NCBI RefSeq assembly: GCF_000802965.1
Contig: NZ_JSAK01000026.1
Span: forward strand, 1 to 60,125
Reading direction: 5' to 3'
DNA from: Pseudomonas fluorescens
Lineage (GTDB): Bacteria; Pseudomonadota; Gammaproteobacteria; Pseudomonadales; Pseudomonadaceae
DNA: 60,125 bases
The notes below the pieces were generated by a model. That model was not told where the DNA came from. It did no database searches and was given only the letters and a program-made list of their open reading frames with translations. Below, one piece after another: positions 8,222 to 16,416 of this stretch (position 1 is the first letter of the stretch; each line of letters starts with the position of its first letter). The translations under genes were made by a program, and so were the position numbers.

Positions 8222-8255
8222 AAAAACGGCCCGCTATCGAAATAGCGAGCCGTTT
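8222..8255 (-). terminator. Terminator after recX, possibly bidirectional
   Basis: The stem AACGGC-C-CGCTAT pairs with ATAGCG-A-GCCGTT, leaving a short loop. On the minus strand it is followed by six T residues, directly after the recX stop, so it most likely ends the recA-recX transcript. On the plus strand the T run is only three, a weaker stop for the LOG gene. Confidence 0.8.
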
Positions 8256-8258
8256 CAG

Positions 8259-8726
8259 TCAATCGTCCATCCCTCGACCGCTGAACAAGCGGTTGATCAT
8301 TTCCATGGAATATCCCCGATACGCCAGGAACCTGCCTTGCTTGGCACGTTCCCGGGCGTCGATTGGTAAATGCCCGGAAAACTTGCGTCGCCAAGTGTCT
8401 TCCAGTTGTTCCGACCAACTGATACCGCTCTCGCGCAAGGCGAGTTCGATGTCGCTGCGTTGCAGGCCGCGCTGGCTCAACTCTTCGCGAATACGCAAAG
8501 GGCCGTAACCGGAACGAGCACGGTAGGCGACGAAACTTTCGAGGTAACGGGATTCGGACAACAGCCCCTCTTCTGTCAAGCGGTCCAGGGCGGTTTCGAT
8601 CATTTCAGGGAGAGCGCCGCGCTGACGCAACTTTCGCGTCAGCTCGACCCGACCGTGCTCGCGTCGTGCGAGCAGGTCCATTGCGGTTCGCCGCACCGCG
8701 ACGAGTGTATCGAGTACGGCGGTCAT
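8259..8726 (-). CDS. recX: RecA regulatory protein RecX
   Basis: RecX is a small all-helical protein of three repeated three-helix units that binds in the RecA filament groove and limits its extension and ATPase activity. The 155-residue product has the typical repeat signatures (LARREHGRVELTRKL early, SRYLESFVAYR mid, FLAYRGYSMEMI late). It begins 8 bases after recA on the same strand, so the two are co-transcribed under LexA control, and a T-tailed hairpin follows its stop. Confidence 0.95.
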   Translation of the reverse strand: MTAVLDTLVAVRRTAMDLLARREHGRVELTRKLRQRGALPEMIETALDRLTEEGLLSESRYLESFVAYRARSGYGPLRIREELSQRGLQRSDIELALRESGISWSEQLEDTWRRKFSGHLPIDARERAKQGRFLAYRGYSMEMINRLFSGRGMDD

Positions 8727-8734
8727 CGGATTGA

Positions 8735-9787
8735 TCAGATATCAGCGTCAGCCAGGTCGTCTTGAGTCTCTTTGACTGGGGAAGCCTTGACGTCCGGCGC
8801 CGGGGTCAGCAGTTTGTCGCGCAGTTGTTTCTCAAGGGTCGCGGCGATTTCCGGGTTATCCGCCAGGAACTTGGCCGAGTTGGCTTTACCCTGACCGATC
8901 TTGGTGCCGTTGTACGCATACCAGGCACCGGACTTCTCAACAAAACCGTGCAACACACCCAGGTCGATCATCTCGCCATTGAGGTAGATGCCCTTGCCGT
9001 AAAGAATCTGGAACTCGGCCTGACGGAACGGCGAAGCCACCTTGTTCTTCACAACCTTGACGCGGGTTTCGCTACCGACAACCTCGTCACCTTCCTTCAC
9101 CGCGCCAGTACGACGGATATCCAGGCGAACCGAAGCGTAGAACTTCAGCGCGTTACCACCGGTGGTGGTTTCCGGGCTGCCGAACATCACGCCAATTTTC
9201 ATACGGATCTGGTTGATGAAGATCACCAGGCAGTTGGCGTTCTTGATGTTACCGGTGATTTTACGCAGCGCCTGGGACATCAGACGGGCTTGCAGGCCCA
9301 CGTGCATGTCGCCCATTTCGCCTTCGATTTCAGCCTTTGGCACCAGCGCCGCCACGGAGTCGACGATGATCACGTCAACCGCGTTGGAACGCACCAGCAT
9401 GTCGGTGATTTCCAGGGCTTGCTCACCGGTGTCCGGCTGGGAAACCAACAGGTCATCGACGTTGACGCCCAGTTTGCCGGCGTACTCAGGATCGAGGGCG
9501 TGTTCGGCGTCGACGAATGCGCAGGTCGCGCCGGCTTTTTGAGCCTGGGCGATCACGGACAAGGTCAGCGTGGTTTTACCGGAAGATTCAGGACCGTAGA
9601 TTTCAACAATACGGCCTTTAGGCAGACCGCCAATGCCCAGTGCAATGTCCAGACCCAGAGAGCCAGTAGAGATGGATGGGATCGCCTGACGGTCCTGATC
9701 GCCCATACGCATTACGGCACCTTTGCCGAATTGACGTTCGATCTGACCCAGGGCCGCAGCCAAGGCTTTCTTCTTGTTGTCGTCCAT
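8735..9787 (-). CDS. recA: Recombinase RecA
   Basis: RecA polymerises on single-stranded DNA, catalyses strand exchange and triggers LexA self-cleavage. The 350-residue protein carries Walker A GPESSGKTT, the MAW/L2 region and an acidic C-terminus (DDLADADI). ATG 9787 was chosen: GAGG lies about 6 bases upstream and the family N-terminus MDDNKKKAL starts there; a GTG four codons earlier is unlikely. A LexA box lies 41-56 bases upstream, so the gene is SOS-induced together with recX. Confidence 0.98.
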   Translation of the reverse strand: MDDNKKKALAAALGQIERQFGKGAVMRMGDQDRQAIPSISTGSLGLDIALGIGGLPKGRIVEIYGPESSGKTTLTLSVIAQAQKAGATCAFVDAEHALDPEYAGKLGVNVDDLLVSQPDTGEQALEITDMLVRSNAVDVIIVDSVAALVPKAEIEGEMGDMHVGLQARLMSQALRKITGNIKNANCLVIFINQIRMKIGVMFGSPETTTGGNALKFYASVRLDIRRTGAVKEGDEVVGSETRVKVVKNKVASPFRQAEFQILYGKGIYLNGEMIDLGVLHGFVEKSGAWYAYNGTKIGQGKANSAKFLADNPEIAATLEKQLRDKLLTPAPDVKASPVKETQDDLADADI

Positions 9788-9827
9788 TAAAGTCCTCACG
9801 TAATCAATAAGGCCTGACGGCCAACAC

Positions 9828-9843
9828 CTGTATAAGTAGCCAG
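9828..9843 (-). promoter_or_regulatory. LexA (SOS) box of recA
   Basis: On the minus strand the site reads CTGGCTACTTATACAG, matching the CTG-N10-CAG core of gammaproteobacterial LexA operators. It lies 41-56 bases before the recA ATG, where LexA would block the promoter. Confidence 0.8.
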
Positions 9844-9870
9844 TATTATTCCACAGCGTTTGAGGATCGC

Positions 9871-10377
9871 CTACCCCTGATTTGAGATTTCTCCCGCGGC
9901 ATGCCGCAGCAGCCCCTCTAGCGCGGCCTTCACCGTTTGTCGGCGGACCTCGTCGCGGTTGCCGGGGAAGTGCTGCACTTCGCTGAACACCTGCTCACCG
10001 ACGCCCCAGGCCAGCCAAACCGTGCCTACGGGCTTGCTCGGCGAACCGCCATCCGGCCCGGCCACGCCACTGACTGCCACGGCAAAACGCGCGTGGCTTT
10101 TTTCCTGCGCGCCACGAACCATGGCCTCGACCACCTCGCGACTGACCGCCCCCACCGTTGAAAACAACTCGGCCGGGACATTCAACTGCTGGGTTTTCTG
10201 TCGGTTGGAATAGGTGACATAACCGGCCTCGAACCACGCCGAACTGCCCGGAATCCGGGTGATCGCTTCACTGATTCCGCCACCGGTACAGGACTCGGCG
10301 GCAGTGACGTGGGCATTGAGAACCTGCAAGCGTCTGCCAAGTTCAGCAGCCAGTTGGGTGATTTCTTTCACGGTCAT
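9871..10377 (-). CDS. pncC: Nicotinamide-nucleotide amidase PncC (CinA C-terminal family)
   Basis: This 168-residue single-domain CinA family protein matches PncC, which deamidates nicotinamide mononucleotide to nicotinate mononucleotide in the pyridine nucleotide salvage cycle. The signature AESCTGGG (residues 27-34) contains the nucleophile Ser29, and SGVAGPDGG is also typical. ATG 10377 touches the AGGAG directly with no spacing, while the GTG two codons later lies at a normal 6-base distance, so translation may really begin at Val3. The gene sits between recA and mutS, as in other pseudomonads. Confidence 0.9.
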   Translation of the reverse strand: MTVKEITQLAAELGRRLQVLNAHVTAAESCTGGGISEAITRIPGSSAWFEAGYVTYSNRQKTQQLNVPAELFSTVGAVSREVVEAMVRGAQEKSHARFAVAVSGVAGPDGGSPSKPVGTVWLAWGVGEQVFSEVQHFPGNRDEVRRQTVKAALEGLLRHAAGEISNQG

Positions 10378-10723
10378 CTCCTGATCGACGGAATGGGACT
10401 AACGTACACGAGCAGATTGAGCTTGCAAGACTTGGAGACGATCAAAATGTGTATGCCTGGTCTTCCATTGAATGCGGCAAAACCATGACTCAAGGCTGAT
10501 CGTCTGGAGCATAGGACGGCCGTTTAGTTACGCCGACGCGCCGGGCGATCCAGCGCTCATATAACCCGATGATCACTTCGTATCTGCCATTGTCGAAACA
10601 CACCGCATGGCGTTCGCGCCTGCGTCCGACAGACCGCCCATGTTAATCTTGCGCCCATTGCGGAAAAGCCGGGCGATTGCCCCACTTTTGCCCCACACCT
10701 TTCAACGAGTTTTCCGATCCCCA
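10378..10723. other. 346-base region between pncC and mutS
   Basis: Promoters for the divergent pncC and mutS should lie here, but no strong sigma-70 pair was recognised. A possible 37-codon ORF on the minus strand (10490-10603) is listed separately. No repeat or terminator is seen. Confidence 0.4.
10490..10603 (-). CDS. Possible 37-residue small protein
   Basis: A GTG-started frame encodes 37 residues with the protein-like stretch FDNGRYEVIIGLYERW and a basic, proline-containing tail. The family is not recognised. No Shine-Dalgarno sequence precedes the GTG, no ATG is available in frame, and the third-position GC is lower than in neighbouring genes. It is oriented like pncC, ending 112 bases before its start. 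Treat as a candidate only. Confidence 0.25.
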   Translation of the reverse strand: MCFDNGRYEVIIGLYERWIARRVGVTKRPSYAPDDQP

Positions 10724-13303
10724 ATGAATAAAGCCCTTTCCGACCTGTCCTCCCACACGCCGATGATGCAGCAGTACTGGCGCCTGAAAAACCAGCACCC
10801 GGACCAGTTGATGTTCTACCGCATGGGTGACTTCTACGAGATCTTCTATGAAGACGCGAAGAAGGCCGCCAAGTTGCTGGACATCACCCTGACCGCCCGT
10901 GGGCAGTCGGCAGGCCAGGCGATTCCGATGTGTGGGATTCCTTACCATGCCGCCGAAGGTTACCTGGCGAAACTGGTGAAGCTCGGCGAGTCGGTGGTGA
11001 TTTGTGAGCAGGTCGGCGACCCGGCCACCAGCAAAGGTCCGGTGGATCGTCAGGTGGTGCGGATCATCACGCCGGGGACGGTGAGTGACGAGGCGCTGCT
11101 GGATGAACGTCGGGACAACCTGATCGCTGCGGTATTGGGCGATGAGCGCCTGTTCGGTCTGGCGGTTCTGGACATCACCAGCGGCAACTTCAGCGTGCTG
11201 GAAATCAAGGGCTGGGAAAACCTGCTGGCGGAACTGGAGCGGGTCAACCCGGTGGAGTTGTTGATCCCGGATGACTGGCCGAAAGATCTGCCGGCGGAAA
11301 AGCGTCGTGGGGTTCGTCGCCGCGCGCCGTGGGATTTCGAGCGCGACTCGGCGCTGAAAAGTCTTTGCCAGCAATTCTCCACCCAGGACCTGAAAGGGTT
11401 CGGCTGCGAAAACCTGACCCTGGCCATCGGGGCTGCCGGTTGCCTGCTCGCCTACGCGAAGGAAACCCAACGCACCGCCCTGCCCCACTTGCGCAGTCTG
11501 CGCCATGAGCGCCTGGACGATACCGTGGTGCTGGACGGCGCGAGCCGTCGCAACCTGGAGCTGGACACCAACCTGGCGGGGGGGCGCGACAACACGTTGC
11601 AATCGGTAGTCGACCGTTGCCAGACCGCCATGGGCAGCCGACTGCTGACCCGCTGGCTGAACCGGCCATTGCGCGACCTGACCGTCCTGCTGGCGCGCCA
11701 GACCTCGATCACCTGCCTGCTCGACCGTTACCGCTTCGAGAAACTGCAACCGCAGCTCAAGGAAATCGGCGATATCGAACGGATTCTCGCGCGGATCGGC
11801 CTGCGTAACGCACGGCCCCGTGACTTGGCCCGCCTGCGTGACGCCCTTGGCGCACTGCCGGAGTTGCAAGTGGCGATGACCGAGCTGGAAGCGCCGCACC
11901 TCAATCAACTGGCTGCGACGACCAGCACCTATCCGGAACTGGCGGCGTTGCTGGAAAAAGCCATTATCGATAACCCGCCCGCGGTGATCCGCGACGGCGG
12001 CGTGTTGAAGACCGGCTACGACAGTGAACTCGACGAACTGCAATCGCTCAGCGAAAACGCCGGGCAATTCCTGATCGACCTCGAAGCGCGCGAAAAGGCC
12101 CGCACCGGGCTGTCGCATCTGAAGGTCGGCTACAACCGCATTCACGGTTACTTCATCGAGCTGCCTAGTAAACAAGCCGAATCGGCACCGGCCGACTACA
12201 TTCGTCGCCAGACGCTTAAAGGTGCCGAGCGCTTTATCACGCCGGAACTCAAGGCCTTCGAAGACAAGGCACTGTCGGCCAAGAGCCGCGCACTGGCCCG
12301 GGAGAAAATGCTCTACGAGGCACTGCTCGAAGACCTGATCGCACAATTGCCACCATTGCAGGACACCGCCGCGGCGTTGGCAGAACTGGACGTACTCAGC
12401 AACCTGGCCGAGCGCGCATTGAACCTCGACCTGAATTGCCCGCGTTTCGTCAGCGAGCCATGCATGCGCATCAGCCAGGGTCGTCACCCGGTAGTCGAAC
12501 AAGTGCTGACCACGCCGTTCGTCGCCAACGACCTGAGTCTCGACGACAACACTCGCATGCTGGTGATCACCGGTCCGAACATGGGCGGTAAATCCACCTA
12601 CATGCGGCAAACTGCTTTGATCGTGCTGTTGGCGCACATTGGCAGCTTCGTTCCTGCGGCCAGCTGCGAATTGTCGCTGGTTGACCGGATCTTCACCCGG
12701 ATTGGCTCCAGCGATGACTTGGCCGGCGGGCGTTCGACCTTCATGGTCGAAATGAGCGAAACCGCGAACATTCTGCACAACGCCACCGAGCGCAGTTTGG
12801 TGTTGATGGATGAAGTCGGTCGCGGCACTAGCACCTTCGATGGCTTGTCGCTGGCCTGGGCGGCAGCAGAAAGACTCGCACAGTTGCGGGCTTATACGCT
12901 GTTCGCCACCCACTACTTTGAGTTGACGGTTCTGCCAGAAGCCCAGCCGCTGGTAGCCAACGTGCACCTCAATGCCACCGAGCACAACGAACGCATCGTG
13001 TTCCTGCACCACGTATTGCCGGGGCCTGCCAGTCAAAGCTACGGCTTGGCCGTGGCGCAGCTGGCCGGTGTGCCCACCGAAGTGATCGTGCGCGCCCGGG
13101 AGCATTTGAGCCGACTGGAAGACACCGCCCTGCCCCATGAAGCGCCCAAGCCCGTCAAGGGCAAACCGGCCGCGCCGCAACAGAGCGATATGTTCGCCAG
13201 CCTGCCGCATCCGGTACTGGATGAGCTGGCCAAACTCGATCTGGACGACATGACACCACGTCGCGCACTCGAAATGCTCTATACACTAAAGACACGGATC
13301 TAA
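10724..13303 (+). CDS. mutS: DNA mismatch repair protein MutS
   Basis: MutS recognises mismatches and small loops and recruits MutL. The 859-residue protein has the mismatch-reading Phe37-Tyr38-Glu39 motif near the N-terminus, Walker A GPNMGGKST at 617-625, Walker B ending at Asp696-Glu697 and the GRGTST signature after it. The frame is open 117 bases further upstream, but MNKALSDLSSHTPMMQQYW at 10724 matches the family start. The Shine-Dalgarno sequence is poor. fdxA follows on the same strand after a 142-base gap containing a strong hairpin. Confidence 0.97.
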   Translation: MNKALSDLSSHTPMMQQYWRLKNQHPDQLMFYRMGDFYEIFYEDAKKAAKLLDITLTARGQSAGQAIPMCGIPYHAAEGYLAKLVKLGESVVICEQVGDPATSKGPVDRQVVRIITPGTVSDEALLDERRDNLIAAVLGDERLFGLAVLDITSGNFSVLEIKGWENLLAELERVNPVELLIPDDWPKDLPAEKRRGVRRRAPWDFERDSALKSLCQQFSTQDLKGFGCENLTLAIGAAGCLLAYAKETQRTALPHLRSLRHERLDDTVVLDGASRRNLELDTNLAGGRDNTLQSVVDRCQTAMGSRLLTRWLNRPLRDLTVLLARQTSITCLLDRYRFEKLQPQLKEIGDIERILARIGLRNARPRDLARLRDALGALPELQVAMTELEAPHLNQLAATTSTYPELAALLEKAIIDNPPAVIRDGGVLKTGYDSELDELQSLSENAGQFLIDLEAREKARTGLSHLKVGYNRIHGYFIELPSKQAESAPADYIRRQTLKGAERFITPELKAFEDKALSAKSRALAREKMLYEALLEDLIAQLPPLQDTAAALAELDVLSNLAERALNLDLNCPRFVSEPCMRISQGRHPVVEQVLTTPFVANDLSLDDNTRMLVITGPNMGGKSTYMRQTALIVLLAHIGSFVPAASCELSLVDRIFTRIGSSDDLAGGRSTFMVEMSETANILHNATERSLVLMDEVGRGTSTFDGLSLAWAAAERLAQLRAYTLFATHYFELTVLPEAQPLVANVHLNATEHNERIVFLHHVLPGPASQSYGLAVAQLAGVPTEVIVRAREHLSRLEDTALPHEAPKPVKGKPAAPQQSDMFASLPHPVLDELAKLDLDDMTPRRALEMLYTLKTRI

Positions 13304-13323
13304 CGCATACGCTTGCAAGCTGT

Positions 13324-13390
13324 TAGAATCTCGCGCGGTTTGGGATGCTGCAGGCTTTTAGCCTGGTCTGCAGACTATCGCTCCCAAACC
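13324..13390 (+). promoter_or_regulatory. fdxA promoter -10 and 5' hairpin leader
   Basis: A -10-like TAGAAT at 13324-13329 would place the transcript start close to 13336. From there a hairpin forms: a perfect 9-base stem GGTTTGGGA/TCCCAAACC (13337-13345, 13382-13390) encloses two CTGCAG blocks (13348-13353, 13368-13373) and an inner CAGGC/GCCTG stem. No T tract follows, so it is not an intrinsic terminator. It could protect or regulate the fdxA mRNA. Confidence 0.4.
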
Positions 13391-13445
13391 TTGCGACCCC
13401 CACGTGAAGGGGCGCAGCAAGCCGCGCCTGAGGAGAAAACTAGAA

Positions 13446-13769
13446 ATGACCTTCGTCGTCACCGACAACTGCATCAAGTGCAAGTACACCGACTGCGTAG
13501 AAGTGTGTCCGGTGGACTGCTTTTACGAAGGCCCGAACTTCCTGGTGATTCACCCGGATGAGTGCATCGACTGCGCACTGTGCGAACCTGAATGCCCTGC
13601 TGTGGCCATCTTCTCGGAAGATGAAGTTCCAGCTGGAATGGAAAACTTTATCCAGCTGAACGTTGAACTGGCTGAAATCTGGCCGAACATCACTGAACGT
13701 AAAGATCCATTGCCAGACTCCGCTGAATGGGATGGCAAGAAAGGCAAGATCGAACATCTCGAACGCTGA
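13446..13769 (+). CDS. fdxA: 7Fe ferredoxin FdxA
   Basis: FdxA is a 107-residue ferredoxin of the Azotobacter 7Fe type, holding one [3Fe-4S] and one [4Fe-4S] cluster for low-potential electron transfer in the cytoplasm; it is a plausible partner for Fpr. Cysteines occur at 9, 12, 17, 21, 25, 40, 43, 46 and 50, with the CxxCxxC(x)C(P) spacing of that class. AGGAG lies 10 bases before ATG 13446. A strong terminator follows 15 bases after the stop. Confidence 0.96.
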   Translation: MTFVVTDNCIKCKYTDCVEVCPVDCFYEGPNFLVIHPDECIDCALCEPECPAVAIFSEDEVPAGMENFIQLNVELAEIWPNITERKDPLPDSAEWDGKKGKIEHLER

Positions 13770-13784
13770 TTACCCCCGCGTTCC

Positions 13785-13814
13785 CAAAAAAGGCCCCACA
13801 AGGGCCTTTTTTTT
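13785..13814 (+). terminator. Rho-independent terminator of fdxA
   Basis: An A-rich flank leads into stem GGCCC/GGGCC with a CACAA-type loop followed by eight T residues. The A run on the other side would let it work from the opposite strand also. Confidence 0.9.
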
Positions 13815-13854
13815 CGGCTTCAAAAATCATCAGGAACACAGTCAACGCGATACC

Positions 13855-13949
13855 CGTAGGAGCCGGCTTGCTGGCGATGGGTGCGCCGCGCTCAACCAGA
13901 CCGTACGCGTTATCGTTAACGACCATCACCAGCAAGTCGCCTCCTACAG
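13855..13949. repeat. REP doublet (GTAGGAGCCGGCTTGCTGG family), right arm diverged
   Basis: The left arm at 13856 is the full consensus found at 25172 and 52706. The right arm ends CAAGTCGCCTCCTAC and carries several changes, so the hairpin is imperfect. It lies between the fdxA terminator and rsmZ. Confidence 0.75.
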
Positions 13950-14017
13950 GGGGAACGCGTACACCAGAAGGTAACGCATGATCGAATTGGCGAGTGCGTA
14001 ATCGGCGTTTAGCGGGC

Positions 14018-14146
14018 AAAAAAAGGGGCGGTTTGACCCGCCCACATTTTTTCCATATTCCCTGTATTCCTTTTCATCGTCCTGATGAATCGCGTCCTGC
14101 GATGTCCATTCCCCTCATCCTTGAAGGGCGTGTCGGTCCGTTGACA
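14018..14146 (-). ncRNA. rsmZ: Regulatory small RNA RsmZ
   Basis: RsmZ binds and sequesters the translational repressors RsmA/RsmE, relieving repression of secondary metabolism and biofilm genes. The minus strand from 14146 begins TGTCAACGGACCGACAC, like the P. fluorescens RNA, and contains at least seven GGA motifs, several in hairpin loops (AAGGATG, ATGGACA, CAGGACG twice, AAGGAAT, CAGGGA). It ends in a GGGCGG/CCGCCC hairpin with a run of T. The location between rpoS and fdxA is that of rsmZ in other pseudomonads. The exact 5' end is inferred from the promoter. Confidence 0.92.
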
Positions 14147-14154
14147 CAACCCGG

Positions 14155-14182
14155 ATACTAGAGAGTTCTCCAGCAAGAGCAA
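14155..14182 (-). promoter_or_regulatory. rsmZ core promoter
   Basis: On the minus strand TAGTAT (14155-14160) is 16 bases from TTGCTC (14177-14182) and 9 bases before the proposed RNA start. The weak -35 fits a promoter that depends on GacA. Confidence 0.6.
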
Positions 14183-14318
14183 TCGGTCCTCTGCGCCTGA
14201 AAACCTTGTCACACGCTGTTAATATTGAAAAATAACTATATTTTTCAGATAGATAGAATTTCACGCTGATAACCATGGCCGACTGCCAAGGTGTAAAAAT
14301 AACGAACACTTACGAAAG

Positions 14319-14336
14319 AGTAAGCCAAGGCTTACA
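14319..14336 (-). promoter_or_regulatory. GacA upstream activating sequence of rsmZ
   Basis: TGTAAGCCTTGGCTTACT on the minus strand matches the GacA box TGTAAG-N6-CTTACA except for the last base. It lies about 175 bases before the rsmZ start, the usual distance. An AT-rich stretch (about 14219-14256) lies between box and promoter, as expected for binding of IHF or MvaT-type proteins. Confidence 0.88.
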
Positions 14337-14395
14337 TCGCAAGACTACAAACCTGTGGGCGCACCGAAGTCATGTAAATCCCTCGTCTCCAGATA

Positions 14396-14428
14396 ACAAA
14401 AAGCCCCGAACCAGTCGGGGCTTTTTGT
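14396..14428 (-). terminator. Terminator of rpoS
   Basis: ACAAAAAGCCCCGA pairs perfectly with TCGGGGCTTTTTGT around a 5-base loop, 20 bases after the rpoS stop. Both strands end in T runs. Confidence 0.92.
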
Positions 14429-14447
14429 TGATCAGCAAGCGTATCGT

Positions 14448-15455
14448 TTATTGAAACAGCGACTCACTCGACAGGCCATTTTTCTCCAGGATTTCCCGGA
14501 GACGCTTCAGACCTTCAACCTGAATCTGTCTGACCCGCTCGCGGGTCAGGCCAATTTCCAGGCCTACGTCTTCAAGGGTGCTGCTCTCGTGGCCGCGCAG
14601 GCCGAAGCGGCGAACGACCACCTCGCGTTGCTTGTCGGTCAGTTCCGAGAGCCATTGATCGATGCTCTGGGACAGGTCGTCATCCTGTAGCAGTTCGCAT
14701 GGATCGGTTGGGCGATCGTCGGTGAGGGTGTCCAGCAGGGTTTTATCCGAATCCGGACCCAGCGAGACGTCGACCGAAGAAACCCGCTCGTTCAAGCCCA
14801 GCATGCGCTTGACCTCTCCCACCGGTTTTTCCAGCAGGTTGGCGATTTCTTCGGGTGAGGGTTCATGGTCGAGTTTTTGCGTCAGTTCCCGTGCGGCCCG
14901 AAGGTACACGTTGAGCTCTTTGACCACATGAATCGGCAACCGGATGGTCCGGGTCTGGTTCATGATCGCGCGTTCGATGGTCTGACGAATCCACCAGGTC
15001 GCGTAAGTCGAAAAGCGGAAGCCGCGCTCGGGGTCGAACTTCTCCACCGCCCGGATCAAGCCGAGGTTGCCCTCTTCGATCAGGTCGAGCAGCGACAAGC
15101 CACGATTGACATAGCGTCGGGCGATTTTCACCACCAGTCGCAAGTTGCTTTCAATCATGCGTTTGCGCCCAGCCGGATCACCACTTTGCGACAGGCGCGC
15201 AAAATGTACTTCTTCTTCGGGGGACAACAGAGGGGAAAAGCCGATTTCATTGAGATACAGCTGCGTGGCATCGAGCGCCCGAGTGTAGTCAATGTACTTG
15301 TGTTGCTTTAACGAAGCGGAGTGTTTGGATTTGGCACGAACGGAAGGTGGAGCCGCCCCTTCTTCATTCGACATCGAATCCGTACCGATGCCGGTCTCCA
15401 TCAGGAGAACCTCATCGTCGATGTCAAACTCCGGCACTTCTTTACTGAGAGCCAT
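14448..15455 (-). CDS. rpoS: RNA polymerase sigma factor RpoS
   Basis: RpoS is the stationary phase and general stress sigma factor. The 335-residue protein has region 1.2/2.1 from about residue 58, the region 2 core (DLIEEGNLGLIRAVEKFDP followed by FSTYATWWIRQ), region 3 and a region 4 helix-turn-helix near the C-terminus (LEIGLTRERVRQIQVEGLKR). AAGGA lies 8 bases before ATG 15455. The gene follows nlpD by 103 bases; in gammaproteobacteria a main rpoS promoter lies inside nlpD. Its neighbour rsmZ links it physically to the Gac/Rsm pathway. Confidence 0.98.
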   Translation of the reverse strand: MALSKEVPEFDIDDEVLLMETGIGTDSMSNEEGAAPPSVRAKSKHSASLKQHKYIDYTRALDATQLYLNEIGFSPLLSPEEEVHFARLSQSGDPAGRKRMIESNLRLVVKIARRYVNRGLSLLDLIEEGNLGLIRAVEKFDPERGFRFSTYATWWIRQTIERAIMNQTRTIRLPIHVVKELNVYLRAARELTQKLDHEPSPEEIANLLEKPVGEVKRMLGLNERVSSVDVSLGPDSDKTLLDTLTDDRPTDPCELLQDDDLSQSIDQWLSELTDKQREVVVRRFGLRGHESSTLEDVGLEIGLTRERVRQIQVEGLKRLREILEKNGLSSESLFQ

Positions 15456-15558
15456 TGTTATAGTCCTTTGGTGAGTTCGACCTCAAGCTCAAGCGGCGCC
15501 TTTATCCTTGGCAACGCTGGAGCCTGTCCCCTCTACGACGGAACAGGCTGGTAAGCAA

Positions 15559-16416
15559 TCAACGACGCGGCAGGAATTGCAGCGGATCTACAGGTTTACC
15601 TTGTCGGCGAATCTCAAAATGCAGTTTCACCCGGTCTGTACCCGTTGACCCCATTTCGGCAATTGTCTGTCCGACCTTGACCTGCTGCCCCTCCCGAACC
15701 AACAACCTGCGGTTATGACCGTAGGCACTAACGTAGGTTTCGCTGTGCTTGATGATGACCAATTCGCCGTAGCCCCTTAAGCCACTCCCGGCGTATACCA
15801 CCGTCCCATCAGACGCAGCTAAAACAGGCTGTCCCAAATCTCCGGCGATATCAATTCCTTTATTCAAACTCCCGTTTGAAGAGAATTTTCCAATCAGAAT
15901 GCCATTAGAAGGCCATCCCCAGCCGGTCGGGGCTGGGCCGGGAGGAGGCAGTGGAGCAGGTGCCGGCTTGTTGGCGACGGACGGTACAACCACCGGTGTG
16001 GTGGTGGTCGCACCGTTTACCGGACGACGGAATACCGTGGTTTTACTCGACGAGGAAGGCGTTGAATTCGACGAACTGACCACGGCTGTCGACGTTGAAC
16101 CGGTACGCCCGTCAAAGCGAATCGTCTGACCCGGGTGGATCGTGTAAGGCTCGGGAATGTTGTTGCGGGCCGCAAGCGCCTTGTAGTCCCAGCCGTAACG
16201 AAAGGCGATGGAAAACAAGGTGTCTTTCGGGCGGACGACGTACTGGCCGGTCGTCACTGCCGGACGCTGGGCCGCAGCTTTGTTGCGGTCGACAACCCGA
16301 ACATCACTGGATTTGTTGCTGGAGCATCCGACCAGCAAGGTGCTCAAGACAAGGCCAGTCACCAGGCGCTGAAAGCTCGTTGTACCCATACGCTGCGCAA
16401 TGACTGTGAGACTCAC
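15559..16416 (-). CDS. nlpD: Amidase-activating lipoprotein NlpD
   Basis: NlpD is an outer membrane lipoprotein that activates a cell wall amidase (AmiC in E. coli) for daughter cell separation. The 285-residue form starts at GTG 16416, with GGGAG 6 bases upstream. The lipobox LVGC gives lipidated Cys31, a LysM domain spans about 57-102, a Ser/Thr/Pro linker follows, and a LytM (M23) domain fills the C-terminus. The usual metal ligand His of the first motif is replaced (NKGIDIAG), as in other NlpD proteins that activate but do not cut. The frame stays open upstream to 16596, without signal-peptide character. Confidence 0.95.
   Translation of the reverse strand: MSLTVIAQRMGTTSFQRLVTGLVLSTLLVGCSSNKSSDVRVVDRNKAAAQRPAVTTGQYVVRPKDTLFSIAFRYGWDYKALAARNNIPEPYTIHPGQTIRFDGRTGSTSTAVVSSSNSTPSSSSKTTVFRRPVNGATTTTPVVVPSVANKPAPAPLPPPGPAPTGWGWPSNGILIGKFSSNGSLNKGIDIAGDLGQPVLAASDGTVVYAGSGLRGYGELVIIKHSETYVSAYGHNRRLLVREGQQVKVGQTIAEMGSTGTDRVKLHFEIRRQGKPVDPLQFLPRR

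Noticed and set aside
10643..13210. Very long open frame (855 codons) antisense to mutS
   Set aside because: It mirrors the codon pattern of mutS in GC-rich DNA; there is no family signature or ribosome binding site, while mutS is complete on the other strand.
14009..14212. 67-codon open frame on the minus strand downstream of rpoS
   Set aside because: It coincides with rsmZ and its terminator, which explain the sequence fully as a non-coding RNA.
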